Part shown: positions 43,640 to 54,199 of the stretch, piece after piece
How positions within the stretch are numbered: position 1 is the first letter of the stretch
How the letters are laid out: the number at the start of each line of letters is the position of its first letter
Assembly: GCA_004352715.1 (NCBI GenBank)
Contig: SCFE01000020.1
Span: 876,713-940,712 of the forward strand
From: Hofstenia miamia
Lineage: Eukaryota; Xenacoelomorpha; Acoela
Reading direction: 5' to 3'
Length of the DNA stretch: 64,000 nucleotides
Position numbers and translations under genes: made by a program
The notes under the pieces: generated by a model
What the model was told of the DNA's origin: nothing
The model's database searches: none
What the model saw: the letters and a program-made list of their open reading frames with translations, nothing else

Positions 43640-44146
43640 ATGCTAATCGTAACAGACCTAATCAAGACTAATACAATTACAGTTGTAATAAATGGAGTGA
43701 TGGTCAAGGCAACCATAGATACGGGAGCAGTGATATCAATTATTACTGACGAATGTGTGGCAAAAATAGGTTTTGATGATAGAAGATTGGAAAGTGAAAA
43801 AAGCAGATTGCTAAATGCATTGGGAGAATATATTGATACTAAAGGTAAATTAATGGAAGTACCAATGAGGATTGCGAATACCACGTTCTTGCAAACCTTC
43901 ACTATAATTGATACAGAGAAAAATTCATTACCGTATGAGGTGATACTGGGGAATGATTTTTTAATGAATAACAAATGTATTATTGATTACAAGAACAAAA
44001 CCATATCAGTCCAAGAAGAAGTGGTAACAACCTGTAAAGAAGAGCAAGACAGAAATAATAGAATTTCGATTAAAGGAAGACATAAAAATTCCACTGAACA
44101 ACTGGAAAATGTGTCAAATAGAAACAGAGAAACACATAATGGCTGA
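43640..44146 (+). CDS. Aspartic protease, family F2 copy C3
   Basis: 168 codons with intact IDTGAVISII and VILGNDFLMNNK, differing from copy C at only a few residues. It overlaps the RT frame by 38 bp (44109-44146) in the +1 direction. The overlap is the same in copy C (38402-38439), so it is an inherited feature of the family and a candidate frameshift site. Confidence 0.84.
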   Translation: MLIVTDLIKTNTITVVINGVMVKATIDTGAVISIITDECVAKIGFDDRRLESEKSRLLNALGEYIDTKGKLMEVPMRIANTTFLQTFTIIDTEKNSLPYEVILGNDFLMNNKCIIDYKNKTISVQEEVVTTCKEEQDRNNRISIKGRHKNSTEQLENVSNRNRETHNG

Positions 44147-45235
44147 AGTCATGATATATGATCAAAAAGGGATCAACACGAAAAAAGTATTGATCCCATC
44201 AAGTTTGTGTGTATTAAAGGAAGGTAGAGGAATGATACCAATGTTAAATGCAACAAATCATGTGGTCAACATAAAAAAGGATACCTTAAAACTAAAAGGG
44301 AAAAAAGTAAGGACTGAAAGAACAATGGTGAATAAAACAATCAATATAATAGAAAAGGAAGATGCAGAATATCAAATACCAGAAATAACAGAGGAAGAGT
44401 ATAGACACCTGAATGCAAAGGAAAGAGAGAAACTGATAACAATACTGAAAAGACACGCAAAAATATTTAACTACGGTGAGATAAGTGTGGGGAAGGCAGT
44501 AGGGGAGACACATAAAATAGTAACAATGTCTGAAGAGCCGATAAGACTGCTGTGTAGAAGAGTCCCTGAACATTTGAAAGAACACTATAATACCATTTTG
44601 AACGAACTGATTGACAACAAGATAATAAGTTCAAGTGAGAGTCCATATGCTGCGCCCACAGTATTTGTAAATCAAGGAGAGAAATATAGACTCTGCATAG
44701 ACTTCGAAAAACTTAATGATGTTACAAAGAAAGACGCCTATCCACTCCCAAGGATAGAGGATATTATATATGAAGCCAGCAAGAATAAATGTTACACATG
44801 TATAGATCTTTGTAAAGCATACTGGCAGGTGCCAATGGAGCCTACGGATATTGAAAAAACAGCATTCATAACGCCCTATGGGCTGTTTGAGTGGATGTAT
44901 ATGGCTTTCAGATTATGTAACGCCCCAGCTATGTTTCAAAGATATGTAATGAAAGTTCTGAAACAGAATAACAAATATTGAAAAAGGGATAAGTGCGTAT
45001 ATAGATGACATACTGATAGCAAGTGATACAATTGAAGAACACTTTGAAAAATTGGATAGAACATTAAACATCTTGTATAAGGCAGGTCTACGTGTTAATG
45101 GAAAGAAATGCGAAATTCTAAAGGAGCAAGTAGTATTCCTAGGAAGACAAATTTGAAAAGGCGAAATACAAATGAAAAATAATGCGAAGGACATGATTCA
45201 AAACATTAGTAGTCTGAAAGGATTTACAGCGAATT
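44109..45235 (+). pseudogene. pol: Reverse transcriptase, family F2 copy C3
   Basis: Open over 290 codons to 44981: EEEYRHLNAKEREKLITILK, NKIISSSESPYAAPTVFVNQ, YRLCIDFEKLNDVTKKDAYP, motif A YTCIDLCKAYWQVPM, motif B AFRLCNAPAMFQRYV. A stop after KVLKQNNKY and a frame change lead to motif C AYIDDILIASDTIEEHFEKL, with the canonical Y-x-D-D. The thumb follows (LRVNGKKCEILKEQVVFLGR), then TGA at 45155. All RT catalytic aspartates are present. This is the only YIDD in the window. It copies the element RNA inside the particle. Confidence 0.87.
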
Positions 45236-45798
45236 ATGGGTTTTATTAATTACTATGGTTCATTCATACCCAATGTGGTTGATAAAACTGGTAAAATGAC
45301 GGAATTGCTTAAAAAGAATAAAATCTTTGAATGGACATGGAGAGAACAAGATCAACTAGATAACATAAAGAATGAATTGAGCAGGATGCCATCACTGAAT
45401 ACACCAGACTATGACAAGGAATTTATCCTCGACTGCAATGCCAGTAATGTCGCAATAGGGGCGTGCCTAGGTCAGATAAAAGATGGTAAAGAAGTGCCAA
45501 TACAGTTCTTCAGTTGCAAACTGAAACAGAGTGAGGAAAACTATGGCTCAACAAAATTGGAAATGTTGGCAGTAGTTGAAAGTATAAAGAAATTTCGTTA
45601 TTTTTTAACAGGTCAAACCTTTAAAGTGAGAACTGATAACAGTGGATTAGCATGGCTTAAAAAGTTTTTGGGTGATAAATCATCAATTGTATTGTGATGG
45701 ATTGAATATTTAAATGAGTTTAGATTTACAATAGAACATCGGAAAGGAATGTTGCCTAAAAATGCAGACTTTTGGACAGCATTGCCAGAATATCAGAG
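45236..45798 (+). pseudogene. pol: RNase H, family F2 copy C3
   Basis: MGFINYYGSFIPNVVDKTGK opens the tether. FILDCNASNVAIGACLGQIK has the first acidic residue; PIQFFSCKLKQSEENYGSTK, EMLAVVESIKKFRYFL with the catalytic Glu, and VRTDNSGLAWLKKFL with the third acid follow. TGA at 45695 replaces Arg of the F1 copy (SRWIKYL). The domain closes with EHRKGMLPKNADFWTALPEY. It removes the RNA strand during reverse transcription. Confidence 0.86.
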
Positions 45799-47290
45799 AG
45801 ATTTGGAAAAAGTGGATGGGGAAAAGAAACAATTTCAGTTTATGTCGCACAACGAGTATGCCGAACTACACAACATTAATATGGATAAGAAAGGAAATAC
45901 AATTATGCCAATAATAATTAAGGAGGAAATAACAGAAAAAGATATAATTGAAAAACAGAAAACCAACATAATTCTGAAAGACATACGAGACAAAATGCAT
46001 AACGACAATTGGACGCTGGGAAAGGAAGCCGAAAGCTACTTCCAGAGGTATAAATGGAAATTAAATAGAAACGGACTTTTGTATATAGAGGGAAAAACAA
46101 TGAGAATAGCAATCCCAGAATATTATAAAAGGGAATTAGTTTGAAAGATACATGAGAACGGACATTTGGGCAAAATACAGACAGAAAATAACTTTAATGC
46201 CCAGTTCATAATGACGAGTATTAGAAGAACAGTAGAAGACGTCATTAATAAGTGCAATACATGTCTCATAAATAACAAGAGCCATTTTCCAATACAAACT
46301 GCGCTGCTTGAAAAAATTATGGCAACAGCACCCAATGAAATTGTTCATGTAGATCTAGAGAAATTATCTCAAGATGACGAGGGTTATCAGTACATATTGG
46401 TCTTGGTAGATAATTTTACGAAATATGCTCGGATGATACCACTAGATTCAACAACGGCAAAAGTAGTAGCAGAAAAGATCATGAAAGAATGGATTCTAAA
46501 GTTTGGACCAATGCAAACAATAATATCAGATAGGGGCATACAGTTTGAAAGTAAGTTATTCGAGGAAATGACTAAACTGATGGAAATACTAACTGAAAAG
46601 ACAACAGCGTATCTCCCACAAGCAAATGGGGCAGTAGAAAGATTAAATAGAACGATGATTAAATTGATACAAGTATTAACCTCAAGAATTGGAGGCTGAG
46701 ATTGGAGAGAAATGTTGAAGATAGTCGAATACTTCTATAACACATCAGTGCATTCAACAACAAGGATGACGCCGTATAAGGCTATGTATGGCAGATGTGT
46801 ATAAGAGACAGTATCAATGCAATACCACACGTATTCCGAAAAACCTGACAACAATTACATAAGGAAGATTAAAGATCAAATAACTGGAATTCACGAAGCA
46901 ATGTGTCATAACACCAAAAAATCTGCGATAAGGCAAGAAAGAAACTTCAACAAGAAGATATATGGCGAACCACACAGGGTAGGGGATAAGGTCTACACAT
47001 ACACTCTAGTGAGAACACAAGACGTGAATCAAGTGAGAAAACTTAAAACACAGTGGTCAGGGCCATTCACAATCACACAAACACTACCCAATAATAACTA
47101 TAAATTGAATGACGGGAGAATATTACACTTTCAAAACTTAAAACAAGCAACGGTAAATATAGAACAATTGACTCTTGATAAAAATGCAGAATTTAAAATT
47201 ATACAGGTTGATGATGGCATATATGCTGAGATGGACGATTTGGACAGTGTGCATGAAGAAGAATTTCAGGATGAATATAGACCTGAGAAA
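45799..47290 (+). pseudogene. pol: Integrase with GPY/F module, family F2 copy C3
   Basis: The zinc motif is H-E-N-G-H and C-N-T-C (HENGHLGKIQTENNFNAQF; KCNTCLINNK). The core has VHVDLEKLSQDDEGYQYILV, MQTIISDRGIQFES and AYLPQANGAVERLNRTM, giving the D, D, E triad. TGA occurs at 46141 and 46697, both at Arg positions of other copies. At 46793-46811 a Tn5 mosaic end replaces about 20 bases of native coding sequence, so that break is technical. The C-terminal part (46817 on) has KLKTQWSGPFTITQTLPNNN, the GPY/F module, and QFQDEYRPEK-like acidic sequence. It inserts cDNA into chromosomes. Confidence 0.86.
46793..46811. other. Complete 19-bp Tn5 mosaic end inside integrase
   Basis: AGATGTGTATAAGAGACAG, the full mosaic end. 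In copy D (about 52950-52985) the same alignment interval holds normal coding sequence, so the adapter has replaced native bases. Confidence 0.95.
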
Positions 47291-48166
47291 GAGGAACTGG
47301 AAATTGAAAGAAGAATAATGCCCCAAAGGGCAGCAAGAAATAAAACAAAATATGACCCTGAAATATGGGATATTAATTTAGTAACTGAATTTAGGAAATA
47401 TGAAATGGACACAACAATCACCAATGAAAAAAGAAGAGTGAGAAGGAAGAATACCCCACAATCTGATCGTCAACTAAAGGACGTGAGGACAGAAGAAACA
47501 TTGACGAGCTCCACCAGTAAAACTAGGTCTCCGCAATCTGATTGCCAATTAAAGGGCATGACGATGGAGAATTCACCGCCTAGTAATACAAGACAAAGAG
47601 TAAGGAGAAGAGCTCCACAGTCTGATTACCAATTAAAGGGTATGACGATGGAGCATATGACACCAATGAATAAAAGAAGAAGAATAAGAAGGAAGTCTCC
47701 TCAATCTGATTACCGAATAAAGGGTATGAGGATGGAGATGATCAAGGAGAAATCACCCTCTACCAAATGTCAAATAATGGGCAGGCGGGTAAATGAGGGC
47801 CATTGACAAGATACTGATCACCAATTAAAGGGCGTGAGGTTGGAAATACCAAATTATGCACACTCCCCTTTGACATCCAGTAGTACTCAATGCCAACTAA
47901 AGGGCAAAGAGGAAATAGCATCTACAAGTACTCAATGCCAATTAAAGGGCAGCAAAGAAACACAATCAATAGCTATGAAAAGTTGGGAAACTCAGCCGAT
48001 AAGTGATGACTCAGACATGGATACATTGGAAATACCGTCAATGAGTACATTCCCTACAACAACAAGTTCAGGAATATTTTCATACCAGCAAACATCAACT
48101 ACAACAAAATCGTTGCAATCAGAAGAAAGAGAAAGTTACTTAATTCATTTGATGTTTTCCAAATAA
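47291..48166 (+). CDS. Pol C-terminal QLKG-repeat region, family F2 copy C3
   Basis: Continues the integrase frame after EEFQDEYRPEKEELEI. RRIMPQRAARNKTKYDPEIW and DINLVTEF are shared with F1. Then come eight short motifs: SDRQLKD, SDCQLKG, SDYQLKG, SDYRIKG, TKCQIMG, TDHQLKG, TQCQLKG and TQCQLKG, separated by about 10-30 residues containing Arg-rich patches (RQRVRRRAPQ, KRRRIRRKSPQ). One stop (TGA at 47804) lies between units 5 and 6; the frame then reopens at 47834-48166. It ends with SYQQTSTTTKSLQSEERES, also found in copy D. The role is unknown; the basic patches could bind nucleic acid or act as nuclear signals. Confidence 0.75.
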
Positions 48167-48775
48167 AGTAACTGACACTTATAAAGAAGTAAAAATATAA
48201 AATTATATGTATATTTTGGTTTCAAAAGTTCAATTTCTTGGATAATTAATCTTGTTGGTTTTGATTATTAATTAATTTTACTATATTTCATTGACTATAT
48301 AGTTTGCCAACTAGTTTCATCTTGTTTGATCTTGTTTCTTAATTTTAATGAATGGACAATGCATGTAGTACAGCATAGACAAATTTAAAAATTTAACTGC
48401 TCTACGTTGTTTGGGGTGTTTCTCTAACCCCACAGTCCTTAATTACGTTGCTGAAAGACGGGAAATGCCAGTAAACCAACAAAAACTTATATGACTTTTT
48501 ATATCAACCTAAATGCCTAATAATGTTAAATAGCAGCAATGTTTAGCAGCTTTATTTACAATATTAACTGCATTTCTATGATTATCGTCATATGGGGTAA
48601 CTTCGTCACCCCAAGTTATTTAGTCTAACAAATATTAAGAATAATGTATTATGTCAAATTATTTTATATCTTAAATTTCAGATATGCAACTCTCCTTTCA
48701 AATCACTAATGTTGTTTGTAAATTGTTGAGGAAGTTGTGATGAAGCTTGCTTTCAATCATGATTCATGAAGATAT
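48167..48775. other. Non-coding AT-rich DNA, nothing recognised
   Basis: Directly follows the truncated F2 pol. There is no ORF3, LTR or polypurine tract here, so the copy C3 end is a breakpoint. No other feature is seen. Confidence 0.45.
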
Positions 48776-49308
48776 TTTGATTATTGTAGTTCAACAGGAT
48801 TAGGAAATTTTGAACTCTAATATTGAAAATGAAATATGTTTCGATGTTCACAGTGATGTTCATTCAATTTTTAACCTTTGACCCGATCTGACCTGTCCAA
48901 AAATGATCCGTGCCCCAAGCCAATCAAAAAAGGATTACTAGTATAATATGCACAAAAATGTTTTAGCATTTATGCATAATGAAACCAAGACAAACTCAAT
49001 AAATAATATAAGTGTAATTAAAATCTTTAAGAATTTTGAAGATGGAAGGGCTTGACTTCTTAAATTCTTCCTCAATTCTGTTAGTGTTCTTCCTCCCTAA
49101 CAATTATTTATGACCCATGACCTGATTTATCTAAGAGTGCCAAGCAACCCCAACCGTTGAATTTTTGACCTGACTGTCGGACGAATTGACAGGTAACCAC
49201 CCTGGATGAGATACAGAAATATTAATTGCAGTAATAGGTTAAATCTGGGACATCTTGGCAATGCTGGACAACAATTTTGTTCAAACTCAAATATCAAAAT
49301 GCACCCTA
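48776..49308. repeat. Left flank of element D, duplicated at 57078-57610
   Basis: Non-coding sequence nearly identical to 57078-57610. It includes the short minus frame 49127-49387, which is repeated at 57429-57689 and is probably not a gene. It ends with CACCCTA before the LTR. Confidence 0.85.
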
Positions 49309-49617
49309 TGTAACATAATATAACAAAATCATATGTGGTCAAGACGAGAGAAAGAGTGGAAAGAACTAAGATTAATTGTAAAAACATGATTATTATTAAT
49401 TATATTATTTGTAAAATTATAAAAAGCAGTATTTCTATATTAATTCACTTGGCAGTACTTTTGGCAATTAGAAAAAGACTGAAACGAATGCAAATGCTAA
49501 TTAAGGCTGACGTGCGTAAAACGGCAGATGAAGAAAAAAGAAGGAAAATTAGTAAATTGACAACAACATTGATTAGACAGGTACTTGCCAAGTGTTTGAT
49601 TGTTTATTATTTCTAAG

Positions 49618-49626
49618 TATAAAAAG
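49618..49626 (+). promoter_or_regulatory. LTR promoter TATA box (F2 copy D)
   Basis: TATAAAAAG, conserved in the 3' LTR (about 56836) and in the duplicate at about 57919. Confidence 0.6.
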
Positions 49627-50032
49627 AGTGCAATTGATTTATTTGATGATGAACGAAATTCATTGGATTTACTTCTTTATTTTTGTCAGGTTATTTTATT
49701 AAATCAATTGGAAAGCTATATTGTAGAAGCACTAGAGTAATCCTGACGGTGGTCCCCAACTGCAGTTAAAGGAAGTCTGGAATGGCCTGCACACAACAGC
49801 CATTCAAAAGGTGGTGTGGCTGGTAGTTGTCATTTACTTGATCTGCTTTTTATGTTAGGTGTAGGAATAGGGAGTTTTATTTGTTATAGATTTCCTATCG
49901 TTCGTTACTCAACAAGTATTTTTATTAATATTGTTAGGTTAACCCTCATGAGAAAGGCAATGTTTATTAGATCTCATTTTTCTTGGTTGTTCAATCAATT
50001 GCCTAGTAGTAAATTATCCGACTTTGGACTAA

Positions 50033-50756
50033 CCCACGTAGCCAAATACTGGTGGACCACCAGTGGCAGATATGGTGGCCCACCAGGTGGGTTTTGGCTA
50101 ATTGGTGGCAAAAATATGATTTACACATTAGAGCAATGTCTCAAATCTAGCAACAGCAAACTTTTATATTAATAGAGTTTAAACTAACACAAACCCAACA
50201 AATGGTTGAAGGAAATGCTAGCAAGCTCACATTGAATTAAGATTGACAATGGAAAGTAGAATGAATTTTTTATTATAAGCAATAACAACAAGCACACAAA
50301 AATGCCCAATTTTGATTTAATTTTCAATTTCCAAAGAAATTGCAATTTTTAAACATTATTTTTTCCAATAATTAAAAATATATTTTGCCCAATTTTAGGT
50401 ATTCATGTAGACATTGATTTCAAGGTCCACAAATAATCGTGAATAAATTATTTTGAAATTTCATTCTGCCTATATATCTTATAATTTTTGCAAACGGAAA
50501 ATTGCAAAAAAGCTCTTCACAATGAATTTTATATGTTTATGAGATCTAAGAGAGCATAATAATGAATAATATTTTACTTGCAAGCATTAGCTCATATATT
50601 ATTTATGATTAAGAGTAAATCAGATGTCACTAGTGGTCCACCAGTGGTCCACTGGTGGCTATGAGTGGCTGTAATTGCCACTCCTGCCACTGCTTCCCCA
50701 TGCCACTCATTCCCCACTAGTGGACCACTTGTGGTGGCTACATGGGAAGTTACGAA
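50033..50756. mobile_element. MITE family A, copy 2 (inside LTR)
   Basis: Ends CCCACGTAGCCA and GGTGGCTACATGGG, flanked by AA on both sides (2-bp duplication). Subterminal CTGGTGGACCACCAG palindromes; interior GTTTAAACTAACACAAACCC. LTR homology with copy C resumes after the right end, which confirms insertion. Confidence 0.85.
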
Positions 50757-51185
50757 ATTGATTTATTGCTGACCACATTGATTGTTCACATGTATAAAGG
50801 GCTAACATGTACTTTTATATCTTTAGGGTTTGTACATGTAGGGAAAGATAATAAGCTAAAGCACCACGGTTGTGTTACTGCTTTCTTATATTTTAACGAC
50901 AACAATAACAAGAACAATCAATGCACTGAATTATTAACACAATCCCCATGCATGTTTTCTGAGACAAAATTCCACGCACTGAGTCAACCAATGGTATTTC
51001 CTTCGATGTCATCCAAGTTAAGCTGGATTAATTCGCAAATACCAAGTATCATCTAATGCATTGATTCAGGTTGGGTTGATACCCTGTGCACCATCTATCA
51101 CTCTCGATCTAAATTGACAGTTGTTACTTGAGGCATTAAGCGTAGCTAATGCCTTATTAATTCAGATATACAGTTAACAATTACA

Positions 51186-51640
51186 TGGAGATTAGAGAGG
51201 TTTTGGAGTCTGTCATACATTGAATACTTAATGAAATGGAATTATGTTAAGCAAATCCTAAATTAAGTTAAATTTGATGTTGGCAAGATTAAAAAGATGG
51301 AAATTTAAAGAAATTCCTAAAGCAAAAAATAAGGAAGAACATATTCTTGAGTCAAGATAGTTGTTTCTTCTCAAACTATGGAGAAAACCTTATAATGAAA
51401 AAAAAACCGGAACAAGAATTAGAGCAAAGAAAATTGTTTTAGTCTGCAAAAAGAAGAGAAATTAAAGAAGAGGGAAACAAACATAACTACTACCTTACTT
51501 AAGTACACGAAGAAGCAGGAAGGAACTAACAAAAGATTACTAAAAGCTAAATGTAATAATAGTAAATTCGTAAAAGAAAACTAGAAGTAAAACAAAACTT
51601 CAAACCCTCACCCCCTCACCAGTCAAGAAAAACCCCAGAA
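51186..51640 (+). other. Primer site remnant and leader of copy D
   Basis: TGGAGATTAGAGAGG at 51186 is a decayed form of the copy C primer site. The rest is untranslated leader, purine-rich towards gag, with a block shared with copy C near 51350. Confidence 0.5.
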
Positions 51641-52268
51641 ATGCAAGGAGTAATAACGTCCCCTGAGAGTGACCCATCTCAGACAGAATTAGTGCTACTG
51701 CCAGTGCAGCCAAATACCAAACTCACAATAGCTCAATTAACAGGAATAATTGAAAATAATAAAATAGAAAGACAAGAGTTAAAAGACGCATAGTGCAGCT
51801 AACACAAAGGATATTTGAAATAAAAGTATCAAATAATGAAAAAGAGAAACATATCGACAAAATCATAGAAGATACAAGCATAAGGCTAACTGAACAACAG
51901 AATCTGTTTCAAAAACAAATAGAGAAATTAATCAAAGCAAACAAAGAAACAAAACTCCAAAGTGAAAGGTTGCAAAGTCTAATGAATCTATTACACAAAG
52001 AAAATACAAACCTTAAAGAAGACAACATGAACAAACAATTAGAAATCAATAGCGTGAAAGACGAAATATGATTGATGATATTAAGAAATGAAGAAAAAAG
52101 AGACGAAATAGTAAAAACCATAGAAGAAATGATAATTGAAAGGCCTCAACAGTTAAATAATGCAATACCCAATGGGGACACGCAAATGGATAGCTATAAA
52201 CAAAGCCAAACTGAGGAAGAATTTATTGAAAAACAAGTAAAAAATATATCAAAACAGGTACAAGATAA
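51641..52268 (+). pseudogene. gag: gag N-terminal coiled coil, family F2 copy D
   Basis: From ATG 51641: SPESDPSQTELVLLPVQP matches the copy C N-terminus. After a frame break at about 51790 the coiled coil follows (RIFEIKVSNNEKEKHIDKII, NLFQKQIEKLIKANKE), open 51793-52071. Then TGA and another frame for QTEEEFIEKQVKNISKQVQD. It leads into the chimeric frame at 52269. Confidence 0.78.
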
Positions 52269-53318
52269 TTGTATGAAACCTATGGAAAAAAACCAACATT
52301 TGAAAATACGATACTTGCGGAAGATGAAGATAATGATACATCTGTATGCAAGGCAATATTGCCTAAGTTTACAGGACGAATTGATCACTACTCACCAACA
52401 TTCAACAAGTGGCTACAAATCTTCAAAATGAGTATGAGAGAAAGAAAAGTAACCCAACAACGAGCAGCTGCAAGATTTCCACTGTATTTGAGCAGAGCAG
52501 CATACCAACATTATCTGGTACTAAACTTTCAAACAAAGACAAACTACAATAAACTGATAGGAGAGTACCAACAATACTATAACAATGAAAGCTTCAAAAG
52601 TCAATATCAAATGTTACTAAATGGAACAAAGAAGAACAACAGAGATGACTTAAGAAACTATATGTCACAAGTAGAGAGGTTACTCAAATTGAGCCCAAGA
52701 GAAAAAACGTACTCAAAGTATGACTTATTTTCACACATTTCTAAAGGGTTACCAGAATCTCTGGGCGCCTCATATCACCCGCAGGCAAATAGAGTGGTTG
52801 AGAGATTAAATAGAACTATGATTAAGTTGATAAGAACTTTAACGTCAAGAGTTGGTGGAAGAGACTGGAGAGAAGCAATAGAAATGGTAGAATATTTTTA
52901 TAATACCTCAGTACATTCCACCACAGGAATGACACCATTTAAAGCAATGTACAGAAGGGAAGCAGCAACACTGATCTCAATGCAATACCATACATACTCT
53001 GAAAAACCAGACAATGAATATATTAGGAAAATTAAAAACCAGATAACAGAAATTCATGAAGCAATGTGTCATAATACTAGAAGATCTGCAATAAGACAAC
53101 AAAGAAATTTCAACAAAAAAATTTACGGAAAACCACATAAAAAGGGTGATAAGGTTTATGCGTACACATTGTTGAGAACACAAGACATAAACCAAGTAAG
53201 GAAATTGAAAACACAATGGGCAGGGTCATTTGTCATCACACAAACACTACCAAATAATAATTATAAACTTAATGAACAGCAGGACTCTACATTTTCAAAA
53301 TTTGAAAAGGGCAACTAA
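52269..53318 (+). CDS. In-frame gag::integrase fusion frame, F2 copy D
   Basis: 349 open codons. Residues about 1-168 are gag capsid (CKAILPKFTGRIDHYSP, WLQIFKMSMRERKV, GEYQQYYNNESFKSQYQM, YSKYDLFSHISKGLPES). Directly after this comes the integrase core end (SYHPQANRVVERLNRTMIKL with the catalytic Glu, RVGGRDWREAIEM, STTGMTPFKAMYRREAATL) and the GPY/F module (KLKTQWAGSFVITQTL, with GSF for GPF). About 4 kb of gag-pol is missing, yet the frame is unbroken for over 1 kb, longer than most frames in intact copies. The junction is near 52770. It ends by a frameshift near 53280. Confidence 0.86.
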   Translation: MYETYGKKPTFENTILAEDEDNDTSVCKAILPKFTGRIDHYSPTFNKWLQIFKMSMRERKVTQQRAAARFPLYLSRAAYQHYLVLNFQTKTNYNKLIGEYQQYYNNESFKSQYQMLLNGTKKNNRDDLRNYMSQVERLLKLSPREKTYSKYDLFSHISKGLPESLGASYHPQANRVVERLNRTMIKLIRTLTSRVGGRDWREAIEMVEYFYNTSVHSTTGMTPFKAMYRREAATLISMQYHTYSEKPDNEYIRKIKNQITEIHEAMCHNTRRSAIRQQRNFNKKIYGKPHKKGDKVYAYTLLRTQDINQVRKLKTQWAGSFVITQTLPNNNYKLNEQQDSTFSKFEKGN

Positions 53319-54190
53319 AGATATAGAACAATTGGCATTAGATAAAAATGCACAATTTAAACTATACAAAAACAATGATAGTACATATAATGAAATGGAT
53401 GAACTTGACAGTGTGTCAGAGGAGAAATTTTAAGAAGAATATAATCGCCCAAACAAAAAAGATAGAGCCAAGAGAAGAGTTATGCCTCAGAGGGCAGCAA
53501 AAAATAAAAATAAATATGATCCTGAAATGTGGGATATAAATTTAGTAACTCCATTTAGATTAGAAAATGAAAAGATTGAACAGAAGTGCCAGCTGATCAC
53601 TGATGAAAAGCAGAAGAGTGTGAAGGCTAACCCCAAAATCTGATCATCAACTAAAGGGCGTGACAAGGGGAGAGAAAACTAGCACAAGCACTGGAAATAC
53701 TATGTCTCCACAATCCGCTTGTCAATTAAAGGGCATGACAATGGAGCATTCGCCACCTAGTAACAGAAGAAGATGAATAAGAAGATCTCCGCAATCTGAT
53801 TACCACGTAAATGGTATGAGGATGGAGAATATAACAATCACCAACAAACGAAGAAGAGTGAGAAGGAGGTCTTTGCAATCTGATTACCACTTAAAGGGTA
53901 TGATGATGGAGACAAAATCACAAACATCACCCTCAACCAAATGTCAATTAAAGGCCAGGCAGATAACAGAGGGTCAACTTCATGATACCAAGCATCAATT
54001 AAAGGGCGCGAGGTTGGAGGAAAAATCAGATTCGGGAATGGAACAATCCCCTTCATCCAGCAAATCTCGATGTCAATTAAAGGGCAAAGAGTACCAAGCT
54101 ACACCAATCAGGCCTCGTCTGCAACTAAATGCAGCAGGTACCAAGGTCTGAGGTCAATTAAAGGACCAACATATACAAGATATAAGCAAA
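53319..54190 (+). pseudogene. Pol C-terminal QLKG-repeat region, family F2 copy D
   Basis: MPQRAAKNKNKYDPEMWDIN starts the region. About nine units follow in the same order as in copy C3: SDHQLKG, SACQLKG, SDYHVNG, SDYHLKG, TKCQLKA, TKHQLKG, SRCQLKG, and weaker PRLQLNA and GQLKD. Arg-rich spacers (NKRRRVRRRSLQ) recur. Frame changes lie near 53450, 53640 and 54150. The longest open piece is 53816-54151. Shared order and spacer sequences show the array was inherited, not gained twice. Confidence 0.75.
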
Positions 54191-54199
54191 GACTCTGAA

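Larger units (their letters stand above)
43228..48166 (+). mobile_element. Ty3/gypsy family F2, copy C3 (best pol)
   Basis: It carries gag C-terminus, protease, RT with YIDD, RNase H, integrase and the full QLKG region in order, with few breaks. It ends at 48166 just before the ORF3 linker block; what follows is not F2 sequence. No LTR is attached on either side in the assembly. Protease and RT are nearly identical to copy C. Confidence 0.85.
49309..51185 (+). repeat. 5' LTR, family F2 copy D (contains a MITE)
   Basis: TGTAACATAAT start; the body aligns with 34681-36040. MITE 50033-50756 adds about 724 bp. I place the end at TTACA (51185) before a degraded primer site TGGAGATTAGAGAGG. The leader motif TGAGTCAAGATAGTTGTTTC lies downstream at similar distance in copies C (about 36160) and D (about 51350), supporting this boundary. 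Confidence 0.78.

Noticed and set aside
42716-43825. Tandem gag duplication inside one F2 element
   Set aside because: The two halves meet at a single N and differ in divergence from copy C, so a contig join explains it better.
47450-47960. QLKG array as a CRISPR-like or satellite DNA repeat
   Set aside because: Units are short, coding, unevenly spaced and vary at DNA level; the context is a retrotransposon in animal DNA.
49127-49387. Small minus-strand frame repeated at 57429-57689 as a conserved gene
   Set aside because: The two copies lie in a duplicated assembly block, so identity is not evidence of selection, and no family is recognised.
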